A stretch of 64,000 nucleotides of DNA from Posidonia oceanica. Its lineage: Eukaryota > Streptophyta > Magnoliopsida > Alismatales > Posidoniaceae. Below the pieces are notes generated by a model. That model was given only the letters and a program-made list of their open reading frames with translations. It was not told where the DNA came from and ran no database searches. Below are positions 43,531-54,699 of this stretch, in pieces. The translations under genes and the position numbers were made by a program. Where the stretch lies: positions 98,873,501 through 98,937,500 of the forward strand of contig JAZBRS010000026.1 in assembly GCA_037176725.1 (NCBI GenBank), read 5' to 3'. Position 1 is the stretch's first letter, and the number at the start of each line of letters is the position of its first letter.

Positions 43531-46500
43531 TGTAGTAATCCCAGTGTTCGGATCGTCCATGCACGTTGCCATAGCTCGCGTGCACCGATCGGAATCAGGC
43601 TCACAATTAGCGGCTATGTCCGAGAAAGAAGACCTAACTCGAAAACATTTAAAAGAGAGAAAAAGGGGAAAGAAAAGAAGAAGATAAGACAAAATCGGAG
43701 TCGCCACCAAGTCTATTAGAACAGGAGACAAGGAAAATCGGGGAAGTGCGTGAACAATCATGCAAAACCAAGCAAAAGATGCAATGCAAGGCAAGGTAGA
43801 TGCAAATGAATGCAAATGATGTGACTCGTGCCTAGGATGAGGGCAATATGGTCATTGCGGGCCAAGAGAGGGTAAGGACTCCTGTTACGCGCGGGGAAGG
43901 TGTTAGGCACCCCCGACACGCCCGAGAATCGGTCTTTCTAAGCTTACGCTCGCATACGTAGGGAAATGCAAACTTTGCATGCCTAAGTGCCATTGAACGT
44001 CTATCTAAATGCTCAAAGGTGTGCTCTAAGTGGAGGAATGCAATACAAGAAAGTAAACGTGCAATCTAAGCGCTCAGCAACGCTGTCTGTGTTCCGAACC
44101 GGGCGAAACCTGGCTCATGAGAACTCCAGGCAGTAAGCATCACTGCCCTATATGCAAATGCGGGCGATAAAACAAAACAGCGGGGAAAACAGGCAATGCG
44201 GGCGACATGCAAAGGGGAAACAACGCAAAACACGCGGAACGGTGCGAGAAACGAAGCAAGAATGCAAAACTATGCAAGGAACGAGGCCAACACGCGAAAC
44301 GATGCGAGAAACAGAACAAGAACACGAAACAGTGCAGGAAAACGAAAAGGGGCGCAAAACAGGGCAAGAAAACAAAGCGGCACGCAAAACGGGGCGAGAA
44401 GACGAAAGGGCACGCAAAACGGTGCGAGAAAACAGAACTGCACGCAGAACGGAGCAAGAAAACCAAAGGGCATGTAAAACTGTGCGAGAAAACAGAACTG
44501 CACGCAAAACGAGGCGAGAAAACCAAAGGGCACGCAAAACGGTGCCAGACGAGGAAGCGGCACGCAAAACGGAGCGAGGAAACCAAAGGGCACGCAAAAC
44601 GGAGTGAGAAAACAGAATCGCACGCAAAATGGAGCAAGAAAACCAAAGGGCACGCAAAACGGAGCGAGAAAATAGATCTGCACACAAAACGGGGCGAGGA
44701 AACCAAAGGGCACACAAAATGGTGCAAGACAAAGAAGCGGTTCGCAAAACGATACAAGACAAAGCGAAAAAGAGTGCGCAAAAACCATGCGATGCGAATG
44801 ATATGCAAAACAATACTGTCGAAGTTCAGGGGGACTTACCTTGGGCATCTGGAGCCTGATCTGAAATCTGCTTGGTCCATGCTGAAGAGCGCTTCGCCGC
44901 GGTCATCCGGGTAGCTTATTTGAGAAGATCTAACGGCCGGATTGGAAGATATCGCAGCTTCAAGGTAGAAGGGCCAGAACAGGGGAGAAGAACAGATCTA
45001 AGTGTGCAGGGGGTCCTAGGGGTGTGCAAACAAGTCCTCCCAGGTGAATGAGAGCTAAAGGGATCTTGGTGTGTGCAAAGGGTGCTTAATGCAAAGCTAC
45101 ATGGATGCGAATGCATGTGGAAAGCAAGAAAAGACAAGGAGAAGAGATTTGAAAAAGACAGAGAGTCAAATACATTTTTTGAAAAGGAAAAGGGGGCTAA
45201 ATGCAAATTTTCAAAAGGATGGGGCCCACAAGGGAGTTTTGAAAACAGGAGAGGGCAGAGGATTATTTTGCAAAAGACTGGGTTCAGAAAACTATTTTGA
45301 AAAGAGGGTATGCATTAGAAGAAGTTTTGAAAACAAAAGGAGATCAGAATGCAATTTTGGAAAAACTGGGGTCTAAAGTGCAAATTTTCTAGAAAACAGG
45401 GTTCTGGGGAGTCTGGGAATGCAAGTGGAGGGTCTGCATGCAGTTTTGTAAGCATAGGAGCTAAGATGCAACTTTAGGGGCAAAACAGTCTTTTCACATG
45501 ATTTTAAAAAGATGCAAGGGTACACATGTCATTTTTAAACCATGCAGGGTCAAAAATGCAATTTAGTATGCAAAACATGCTCTGACAACCAAAAGATAGG
45601 ACTGATGTGCAATTTTTTTAAAAAATAGGGGCCAAAATGCAATGCAATAAGTAAAAATGCATGTAGGATAGTTACTGTCCATTTAAAATGGACCTAAGTG
45701 CAAAAATAAAAAATAGGGGGGCAAAATATGCAATGCAGTATGCAAAAATCAAAAATAAAACCTAAGTTCCCACAGTGCGTGGACCTAAGTGCAAAACCAG
45801 TAAAGCATGGGGACACAGAATGCAATATGATATGGCAAAATGCATGCAATTAAATGATCTGATTTAAAACAGGACCTAAGTGCAAAAATTGAAAACAGAG
45901 GGATTAAAACATAAAAAATTACAACTACACAGCACAGTAACAGGACCAAAATGTAAATACAGAAAAGCAGAAATAAAAGTAGCAATTTAGCATGATATTA
46001 AATTAAAAACTAAGCAGATTAAATAGACTGAGGACCAGAACGTAAAAATGTAAAAACTTAAGGCAAGAATGCAATATTAGCACAGAAACTATATAAACAG
46101 AAAAATAAAAGCACAGTGCTTGGCCGGCGGTGGCTGGCACTGTAGCAGTGACCACCGGAGCTCAGCACCGCCGGCACAGGGCGCTCGTGGACGCGCAGGA
46201 GGGCGGAGGAGACTGTCGGCGACCGTGCGGAGTTCCGGGGACCGTCGGGGCGGCATTCCACTGGCAGGAGCGTCCGGGAGACAGGTGGCCGGCGCCGGAG
46301 ACGAAGAACTGACCGGCGAGATGCAGTTGGAGCAGGAGAGTCGGAGAGCGGGTTCTGGGCAGCGGAAAAGCTTCAGAGGAGGGGGAGGGAGCCAAGGATG
46401 CAAGGAGTTACCTGTTTAGGCGGCTAAGGCGTCCTCCCGACCCAAGTGGGTTCCGCAGTTGCCGGCGGTGACCGTCCGGAGCGTGCAGGTCTCGTCAGCG

Positions 46501-49075
46501 ACTCGCGAGCGTCTGGGCCGACTCCACACAACCCTCCGGAGCTTTCTGAATGCCTGGAGCGGAGGTTCGACGATCGGAGGAACAAATGGCTGAAATGGGT
46601 GCTCTTCTGGACGTTCGGGGTGGGGAGAGCTGTCTGTCGCTCTCTGGCTCGAGTGGTGGCTTCCGGTGGACTGCTGGAGGTCCGGTGAGGGTGTGGAAGG
46701 GTTTAGATTGGGCTTTGGAAGCTCGGTTTGGGAGATAGCTGGTGAGTGGATTTCTGGACAGAAAACGGCACAAGTGTTTGTAGTGGATTGTCGGAGGTGT
46801 GGTGAGCTGTTCGGCTAAAGGATGGGTGGACTGAGAAGATGGAGTTCAGGTGAGTGGCTCAGAGGATTTTGGGCAGGTTTCAGTGACTGAGAAGGAGGGA
46901 ATTTTCGGAGGAAGAGACGTTGGGTTCTGCTGGTTTCCAGCGGGATTGGGGGGAAATGCTGGGTTCGTTCTTTGTGTGGAATGGAGGGGTGTGTTGCAGG
47001 AAGCTTGGGTGAGATTCGGGGGCCGATTCCGAATGATTTCGGAGGAGTTCTCGTCTCTGTTTGCCGTGAAGGGAAGAGGGCAAAAAAAACTCGTTTTCTG
47101 TGAGTGGAGCTGGGGGAATTCTTGGTTCTCTCTGGTTGGGGATCACACACCAAAGAGGTCGTGGCTCCGGGATGCTTCAGGTCCTCGTTTTTTCTTCCTC
47201 TCCCCCCCGTTATGGCTCTACTGATCTCTCCTTTTTTTTTTGCAGGTCTACAGGACTGTGGCAATTAATTGCCAAGGATGGGTGATGGCAGGAGCACGGA
47301 CGCAGGTCGGCGCACGCCGGTCCGGCCCGGGCAGAAAGCGTGCGAGCGTAGGCCTGGCGAGGACTGAAAATGGCAGACGGCTGTCGGAGGTCGCAGCTGC
47401 TGCAGGCGGGTACTGTGCGGAGGGAGGGAAGGAGGAAGAAGACTGTGGATCGTGGGCCGGGCCTGGGATTTTGAAAAAAAGAAGGAAAAAAGGAAAACGG
47501 GCTGATGGGCCCAGTAAGGAAGAAAAGAAAATAAAAAGGAAGAAAGAAAGAAAGAGAGGGAAAAGAAAGGAAATAAAATTAGAAAAAATAAATTAAAAAT
47601 AAATAAATATACTAGAAACGTTGTGTTGTGGGTTAGGATTTTAATTAGATTTTTTAATGACTGTTTTGGGGTTAATTAATGTGTTTTGGGCTTGATTAGG
47701 GTTTTAGGGCTTTCTTTTGTTTTTAATTTGTTTTCCACTTGATTAAGTGTTTGTTAAATCTTTTAAATTGTTTTTAAAATTGTGTTTTCTTGTTATGTAT
47801 TTTAGGATGTTAATTAGGATTTTTAGGATTTATTTTTATATTAATTAGAGTGGGTTTTGGCTTTTAGTTTTAATCTTTTAAGGTTTTCTTTTCTTAAGTC
47901 TTTTGAATTATGTTTTGATTTTTTATTTGTTAATTTTTCTTGAAATTTTTAGTTGGATTTCTCTGGCTTGATGGGGTGTTTTCTTTTAAGTCTTTTAAAC
48001 GTGTTTTTCTTTTCCTTTTTAATTAAGTCCTCATGTTGTTTTTCTTATGTTTATTAGGTTAAGTCTTTTTACTTCTTTAATTACTTATCTTAGTGTTTAT
48101 TTTTTAATTCTTCTTTTTAGGGTTTGTTTTTTAGTTCTTCTGATGGGGGTTTTTACTTTTGGTGGGTTTTGATTTTATTTTAGTTTTTTCCTCGATTTTT
48201 CAGTGTTTTCTTTTGGTTTGTTTTGCATTTTTTAGTTTGCATGCTTGATTTTCTTTTTAGCTTGATTTAGTTAAGTTTAAGTTTTTAATTGCTTGTTTAA
48301 TGTTTTTTAGTTGTTTTTCTTAGAACTCTGATTTGTCTCTTTTATGTTTTGGGGTTTTACAGATTTTTAGGGATTTTTATGGGTTTTTGCAAAAGGGAGA
48401 AAAGGGAAAGAGGAGGAGGAAAGAAATGGGAAAAAGAGGGAAATAGAGGGAAAAGAGATAGGTTTGAGGGAAATGATTTTTAAAATTCAGGGAAAATGCT
48501 AAAAATAAAATAAAAATAGGAATAAGATAGAGAAGGGATAGAAGTACAAAGGGGGGCCCACAGCCAAGCCAGAAAAAGGGCAAGAAAGGGATGAAAAGAG
48601 AGACGATAATCAGGAGAGAGAGAGGAGAGAGAAAACGATAATCCCGGAGAGAGAAAACGATAATTTGGCCAAAAGGGGGGCTTAGAGGTCTCGGAAAGGG
48701 GTGAAACTTGGCGGGTGTGGGGTCTAGGGTTTCTAGAGCTGCTTCTGAGGTTTTGGTTTGATTCCAAGGAGGTTTTGGAGGTGTTTTAAGGTGTAGAAAA
48801 AGGGGAGTTTTACCTAGGTTTCCTAGGGTTTTTGGGAGGGGTTCTGATTTGAATTTTTGCGGGCTTTTTGGTAGGTTTGCTAAGTCATTAGGGGTGAGTT
48901 TTCCTGTGGATTTTGGTCAGTTTTCAGGTTCGGGAGAGGGGGTAATCCTAGGTCAAGTTTGGGCTTGTTTTGAGGGGAAAGAAGGAGAGAAAGGTGTGGG
49001 TTTAGGTCTAGATTTGGGTCCAGCAGCTACTAGAAGGTTCCAATCGATCCGGCCTGTCAAAATGGGGTGTCAACA
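43531..49075 (-). repeat. E8: solo LTR (5.55 kb) in the Gag of E7
   Basis: Minus-strand LTR with TG...CA ends: TGTTGACACCCC at 49075 and GGATTACTACA at 43531. It is flanked by a perfect duplication ccatg (43526-43530 and 49076-49080). It has the same zone order as the E1 LTR: A/T-rich (47580-48370), GC-rich (46110-47400), TGCAT repeats (45100-46080), an expanded 30-bp minisatellite (44215-44770), the conserved block (43835-43945) and the terminal hairpin (about 43540-43590). No internal sequence remains. Long open frames on both strands at 44140-44914 come from the minisatellite. Confidence 0.95.
44215..44770 (-). repeat. Expanded 30-bp minisatellite in E8
   Basis: Roughly 18 copies of a 30-bp unit, for example AAAGGGCACGCAAAACGG on the plus strand. 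Because 30 is divisible by three, several frames on both strands stay open for about 200 codons without being genes. Confidence 0.85.
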
Positions 49076-50069
49076 CCATGCATCGTTGATTAGGGCTAGC
49101 GTCCACATCGAAAGCACGCTGTGAAGTGGGCATTTCCCCGCACTTTCTGCATTGGCTAGGCAGGCCAACACCTCCAGCAATCGCCGCAGTAGCAACAACA
49201 ACAACAGCTTTGCTCCTGACTGCTCCGAACAGCCCACCGAATCATGCACCGATCCCCCCGAAGAGCCTGCCTATGCAGAGAGTCAACTAGACCATTTTCC
49301 GCTAGAGCACGCACCTAATTATGCACCCACTGAGCACACTGCCACCATCGAGCCCGTGCATCACGTCGCACTCACTCGGCAAGGACTTCATTCAGGGGAA
49401 AGATGACCTCGTCGGGCTGAGTGTGATTACACACCTCTACCCGAACCACTGAGCGTCATCTTCCCTCAAGTTGAGTCGCTCTTGAGACTCCCGGTTGTCT
49501 GTCCGTCACTGAATCCCCCTCCGTGGTGGCATGATACAGATCAGTTCTGCAGTTTCCATCGGGCCACTGGGCACTCGACGGACAACTGCCTCACTCTCCG
49601 GGATGCCGTTCAATGCCTGATCGATCGCAGGATCATCAGCATTGGCGAGCAGGAGCCAGCACTTACACATACACCTGCACTTGCACTCGCACACCCTAGT
49701 ATAGCCGACCCTTCCTCTTCTGAGCTTGCAGGTTTCGTAGCTGCCGGAACCTCGGGGGTCTATACTTGACTTTTCTGAGTCCTGCTCTGCTCCGGTGGAT
49801 CCTTCTAATCCCATCGCTGTAATCCCCTTTTCTTGTCCTTCCTATCTCGTCCGAGGGACGCTCGGAGATGCAACGGCAACGTCGACAGCAAGCCCAGGTG
49901 CAGCGTCATCCAGGTAGTTCCTCCTCCAACTCTTGCAGCTCCAGTGCTCCCCGCACTGCCATCAGCAGCTCCAGTAGCCGTAGTGCTCCCTGTATTGCCA
50001 ACAGTGGACCCCACCGACAACATCAGCAGCGTAGGAGCGAACCCAGCGCCTCCCTCCCGAGGTAGCTGA
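49076..50069 (+). pseudogene. E7 Gag, C-terminal half
   Basis: Continues Gag in the frame that follows from removing E8 and one duplication copy. It has an Asn/Ser-rich basic stretch and a CX2HX4HX4C zinc knuckle (CSFHRATGHSTDNC) at 49548-49589. TGA stops are at 49122-49124 (E1 has Arg there), 49404-49406 and 49767-49769. A frameshift near 49755 moves the E1-like VDPSNPI region to another frame. Recognisable Gag ends near 50065, well before the protease present in E1. Confidence 0.8.
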
Positions 50070-51934
50070 CAGCTAAGTCCATCTTACCTCTCTTTTGTTT
50101 CCTGCATTGTCTTTTCTTTTCGTTTTGTTTTGTTTTTGTGTTTTCTCGTCTTGCCTGAAAATCATAGAAAGCATAAAATCAACAAAACCCTTTAAAAAGC
50201 ATGCATTCGTTTCTGCTTCTCGCATGCATTCCACAGCATTCGGGCTGGCAACACTAACTGCTCGGCGATAGGTCTGTTAACCTGTCATCCCCGGGCTGGC
50301 ACCCCTAACTGCTCAGCGATAGGTCCATTAACCTGTCATCCTCGGGCTGATATCCCTAACTATTCGGCGATAGGTCCGTCAACCTATCACTCTGCACATT
50401 CTTCTGCACATTTATGCCATCCTGCACATATCTGTCATCATGCATATCATCTTCTACATATACATGTCATTTCTTGCATCCTGTAAAACACAAAAGCACA
50501 AAAAAAAATCAAGAAAATCAAAAAACGTAACATTATTTTCTCGCCTTGCTGCTGGTTTTCCCTTTTTATATTTTCTTAAACCAAAAACCATAAAAAAATA
50601 CAAAACCAAGGCAAAAACCCAAAAACATGCTTGTCCCTTTCCCTTCTAAAATATACAAAACCCATAAATATTTGAATAATCAGAAACCTGGCTATGGACA
50701 AACAAGTAGCGCCTAGAGGGTGTCAAGCAGTGACAATCTCAGGCAGGTCTCACCCGAGCAGCGCCATCTCTTGCATATGGCTACAGAGTGAGACTGAGAG
50801 CAGAATTAGAGCATATCGCTGAGTTTCAGAACTCCCAAAAGCGAGATCCACCCTATCAAGAGAGACCACCGATCATGGAGAGGATCGAAGCAAAGTAGAG
50901 CATAGCCAGAGGCTGCCTGTACACATTGCAGAGGCTGAAGGTGTACGCCGATCAGCCGAACTCTTAACGCCTCTTCCAGGACTGCTACCCCAAGAGGGCG
51001 AAGACATGCATATCCAAAAGAATAGAGATCATGTGAGCAAAAGAATATGATAACATGATATGCATGCTGAGCATAAAAGAAATATGAAGAAAGAAGGCAC
51101 TCAAGAGAGGAGTGACTTGGACGAGTATCGAAGCCCCCTCAGTTATCAACTTCAAGCGCCACACTGGCAACTGCATGGGACAGTTAATCGGGAGGACCTG
51201 GCCCCACCCTCCGAGCACAGCAGCACGCTCCAATCCCCTATGTAGACAACACTTACTTCCTTAGCAGGCTAGATGCAGATTCGGTCACTCATGAGGGGAA
51301 AAGATATCATTCTGTGAGTGTCAAAAGCGGTAGTCGGTCCCCGAGGAATTAAGACGGAGGCTGTGAAGCTACATCCAACACTTCTATTACCTACCTGTAG
51401 CCAAAGGCTATACTCTGCAAAGCCAAGGCCTCATCCTGAGCCAAGAGTGAGAATGAGAGCCATCGACCACAACTCGGCATGGCGTTGTGCAAGGATCGAG
51501 TCTCCTGAGTCAAAAGTGCAGAAGCACCCTCTTAGCAGCTGCTTTTGAGTCCAAAGCCACTAAAAACATGCATGCTGTAATATATCTTTATCTTCTTCTC
51601 TCCCTGTTTTCGAAAATCGAAGCTAAGGATGAGCACTTTTGCCTGCCTCATTTGGAGGCTCTGCGCTTTTCAAAGTTTTGCCGCCCACTGCGTCGGGTAG
51701 GTCCTTGATGACCGGCAAGTCCCTCGTTTGTCACCTCGTGACACCACGAAGCATGCCCATGCTGAGACCATTGCACGCCCACCATGGGGGGTTTCCTATT
51801 TTCTCTGTATCCTTTTGCATTCCTCATCCTTTGCATCCGGGCTGGCACCCCTAACTGCTCGGCGATAGGTCTGTCAACCTATCATCCATTCATCTATCCA
51901 TCCTCGCATTTCGGTGCCAAGGGCGCTTCAGCTG

Positions 51935-51961
51935 CCCCTGGTATCATCCTGATACCAGGGG
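51935..51961 (+). repeat. Perfect 12-bp hairpin, copy 1
   Basis: Arms CCCCTGGTATCA and TGATACCAGGGG with a 3-base loop TCC, followed by a T-run. The flanking 95 bp recur 237 bp downstream. Confidence 0.85.
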
Positions 51962-52171
51962 CATATTTTTTGTTGCCCTGTGGTATCGTCCCCCTCATCC
52001 CACCAGGCTGGCAACCTTAACTGCTCGGTGATGGGTCCGTCAACCTATCATTTTCCATTCGAGCTGGCAACCCTAATTGCTCGGCGATGGGTTCGTCAAC
52101 TTATCACCTCGCATCCATTCCTCCATTCATTCATCCACCTTGCATTTTGATGGCATGGGCGCTTCGGCTGT

Positions 52172-52198
52172 CCCCTAGTATCATCCTGATACTAGGGG
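52172..52198 (+). repeat. Perfect 12-bp hairpin, copy 2 with paired change
   Basis: Arms CCCCTAGTATCA and TGATACTAGGGG, same loop TCC and following T-run. The G-C pair of copy 1 is an A-T pair here, so pairing is preserved. Confidence 0.85.
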
Positions 52199-52529
52199 CA
52201 TCTTTTTTGCTGCCCCATGGTATCCCATTTCCATCTGCATTGGGCTGATATCCCCAACTGTCACGGGAGCATCTCCGGACCTCTGCCGTGCCTTCTGGTT
52301 CGGTATCCCCGCCCCCTTTCCACCCTCATTCAGGCTGATAGCCCTAACTATTCAGTGATGAGTCCGTTAAATCCTTAGCGGGCTGATAGCCCTAACTATC
52401 CGGTGATGAGTCCGTCAACTCCTTAGAGGGCTGATAGCCCCAACTATCCGACGATAGGTCTGTTAACTTATCACGCTTTCATCGTAGTGTAATAGCATTC
52501 TGTTGCATGGCATTTGCATTTCATCATCA

Positions 52530-53340
52530 CCCGAGCATCGCACGCTTAGGATTCGAACCCCTGGCTCGCGTATTGCCTAAGGTAGCATCCTCAGCACCTG
52601 CAAGACTTTTGCAGCTTGTCGGCTTTGGATGATACTCACAGTAGTGCATGGCCTTGGGATCGCCTTCTCGGTTTCGCATGCCTAGCGCTCCATTGTCTAT
52701 ACAATGCATTCCACTGCATAACATTAGCATTTCATTACATAACATCATATAGCTTTCTTGTATCCTCTGTAGAGTCAGTCCTAGTATAGCATTTCATCAT
52801 CACACGGACATGACGTGCTTAGGATCCGATCCCTTGGCTCGTGTATTGCTTAAGGTACCATTCTCGGCGCCCACAAGACTTTCGTTGCTTGCCCGCTTCG
52901 GATGGCACCCGCAGTAGTGCGCAGCCTTGGTATCGTTTTCTTGGTTCCGCGTGCCCGGCGTTCCACTATTTATACCTTGCATTCCACTGCATAGCATCGC
53001 ACGCTTAGGATTCGAACCTTTGGTTCGCGTACTACCTAAGGTAGCATCCTCAGCACCCGCAAGACTTTCGCAGCTTGCCGGCTTCAGATGGTACTCGCAG
53101 TAGTGTGCGGCCTCGGATTGTTTTCTCAGTCTCGCGTGCCCTATTACATAACATTGCATTCTTATTGCGCTGCCACTCCTCTGTAGTCATTACATCAGCT
53201 TCCACATCCCGTTTCCTTGTCATGGCGTGCTTAGGAAATCGAACCCCTGATCGTGCATTGCTAAGGTGACATCATCGGCACCCGTAAGACTTTCGCAGCT
53301 TGCCAGCTTAAGATGACACCTATGGCAGTGCATGGCCAGG
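52530..53340. repeat. Four copies of a ~200-bp repeat in E7 tail
   Basis: Four imperfect units, each with GCTTAGGATTCGAACCCC or a variant, then CAAGACTTTCGCAGCTTG and GCAGTAGTGCATGGCC. They begin near 52539, 52813, 52998 and 53226. GGATTCGAACC is the complement of a tRNA-gene B box, but no tRNA fold was found. Confidence 0.78.
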
Positions 53341-53814
53341 ATCGCTTCCTTGGCATTACATGCCTGCCATCGCATGCACATTCACAGCATCTCTCTTTCA
53401 ACATCCTTCTTTCAGCCTTGTACTTTCAACACTTGCATCGTCTATGCCTACAGCAGAAGCTTGGCGAACGGCGCCCCCACGCTAGAGCTGCACACCGCTC
53501 AGCGCACCCAAATCGTCCGGCTCTCCTGAAGTATTGCCCGACGATGTTGCATCGCATTTTTTCTGCCTTTCGGCGTGCATGCATTACCCGCTTTCCCCCA
53601 AAGGAGTACAGCGCACTAAGCATTAGCGTAGGCATAACATTTGCATTAGCGTAAGCATTACATCTACATTCATCTGCATTTGGCGACGAGTCAAGACTTT
53701 CGATGCATCCGCAGAATAAGTGACTCATGTCTATAGCAACGTCTGGCTCTCTCTGGTTAGATGGGGTGTCTTGTCAACCCTGAGCAGCGGCCTCGCTTCG
53801 CTTGACCTCGCTCA

Positions 53815-53822
53815 GGGAGGGG
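53815..53822 (+). other. E7 polypurine tract
   Basis: AGGGAGGG, then CATC, directly before the 3' LTR start TGTAGACACC; the place and make-up of a Tat plus-strand primer. Confidence 0.7.
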
Positions 53823-53826
53823 CATC

Positions 53827-54699
53827 TGTAGACACCACATTTTGATAGGCTGAATTGGTGGAATCTCTCTCTCTAGTGGCTTCTGGACCAAACCTTAACC
53901 CAAACCCAAAATCACACTCTTCTTTTCAAACCAAAATCCAAAACCAAACCTAGAACTACACCCATTTTCTAACCCAAAAAACCACCCAAAAACCATAGGA
54001 AAACCCATCCTTTTCAACCTAAAAAACCCTCCAAAAAACCCTTAGAATCTCCCACCAAAACTACTCCCAAAAACCCTAGAAAACTTAGGTAAAACCACCC
54101 TTTTTTCTAGACCCAAAATCCTTCGAAAAACCTTCCAAAATCCCACTTCAAACCCTAGGTCAAATACTAGAAACCCTAGGTCACACACTCACCCAATCCC
54201 ACTCCTTTTCCAAGCCTCTATCCTCCTCATCTCTCCAAATTATCCTTTTCTCTCTCCAAATTATTCTTTTCTCTCTCCTCTCTATCCTCCTTCTCATTCT
54301 CCTTCTTTTCCTCTCCTTCTCTCTCCTATTCTTGCTTTCCAGTGGGCCCACCTCTTGCATCTTTACTTCCTGTATTTTATCTGTATTTTTATTTCATTTT
54401 TATTTTATCTCATGATTTTCTAATATTTAATTTCCTCCCTCCCCTCTCTTTCTTTCTTTCTTTCTTTCTCCAATTCTTTCTTTTCTTCTTCCTCTCCTTT
54501 TCCTTTCTTCCACACTAAACCTTTAAAACTCTAATTAGAAAAGGAGAACAAAAGAGAAACAAATCAAAGCCTTAAGAAATAATTAAAAAACTTGGACAAA
54601 CAATTAAAAGAAAAATCCAACTAAAAAGCAACTAAAAACTAAGAATGCAATCGAAAAAATATAAAACAAACAAAGAGGAAAATGCTATTAAAAAACAAA
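53827..54699 (+). repeat. E7 3' LTR, first 873 bp, cut by E9
   Basis: Closely matches 34893-35759 throughout, with scattered substitutions. It ends where E9 begins. The remainder should lie right of the window. Confidence 0.9.

Larger units (their letters stand above)
50242..52475 (+). repeat. About nine copies of a ~48-bp hairpin repeat in E7 tail
   Basis: Copies with the core GGGCTGGCACCCCTAACTG, then CTCGGCGATAGGT, lie at 50242-50390 (three), 51839-51888, 52006-52112 (two) and 52333-52475 (three). The better copies hold GATAGGT, 6 bases, ACCTATC, a 7-bp stem. Confidence 0.82.
50070..53826 (+). other. E7 3' tail, no pol, repeat-rich
   Basis: 3.7 kb between Gag and the 3' LTR in which I recognise no protease, RT, RNase H or integrase motif in any frame. 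It contains three sets of dispersed repeats, listed separately, and unassigned sequence at 50400-51830. The last 100 bp carry an 8-bp inverted repeat (CCCTGAGC 53779-53786, GCTCAGGG 53811-53818) overlapping the PPT. Confidence 0.72.
34893..54699 (+). mobile_element. E7: gag-only (non-autonomous) Tat/Ogre-like element, host of E8 and E9
   Basis: 5' LTR 34893-40546, PBS 40548-40565, leader, gag in two halves (42057-43530 and 49076-50069), a 3.7-kb non-coding tail, PPT 53815-53822 and the first 873 bp of the 3' LTR. The two LTR starts agree over the compared ~870 bp with a few percent differences, confirming they belong together. No protease, RT, RNase H or integrase is recognisable, as in gag-only TR-GAG elements. 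It is inserted in E6 (candidate duplication gctag at 34888-34892). Confidence 0.83.

Noticed and set aside
44140..44914. Long open frames of about 190-235 codons on both strands
   Set aside because: They arise from the 30-bp minisatellite, whose length is a multiple of three; several overlapping frames are open at once and none shows a domain.
50400..51830. Decayed pol in the E7 tail
   Set aside because: No RT, RNase H, protease or integrase motif was recognised in any frame; a profile search could still change this.
51935..51980. Bacterial-type terminator (stem plus T-run)
   Set aside because: The context is a plant nuclear element; the shape alone does not support termination.
52549..52559. 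tRNA gene suggested by the B-box complement
   Set aside because: No acceptor stem, A box or cloverleaf could be drawn around it.
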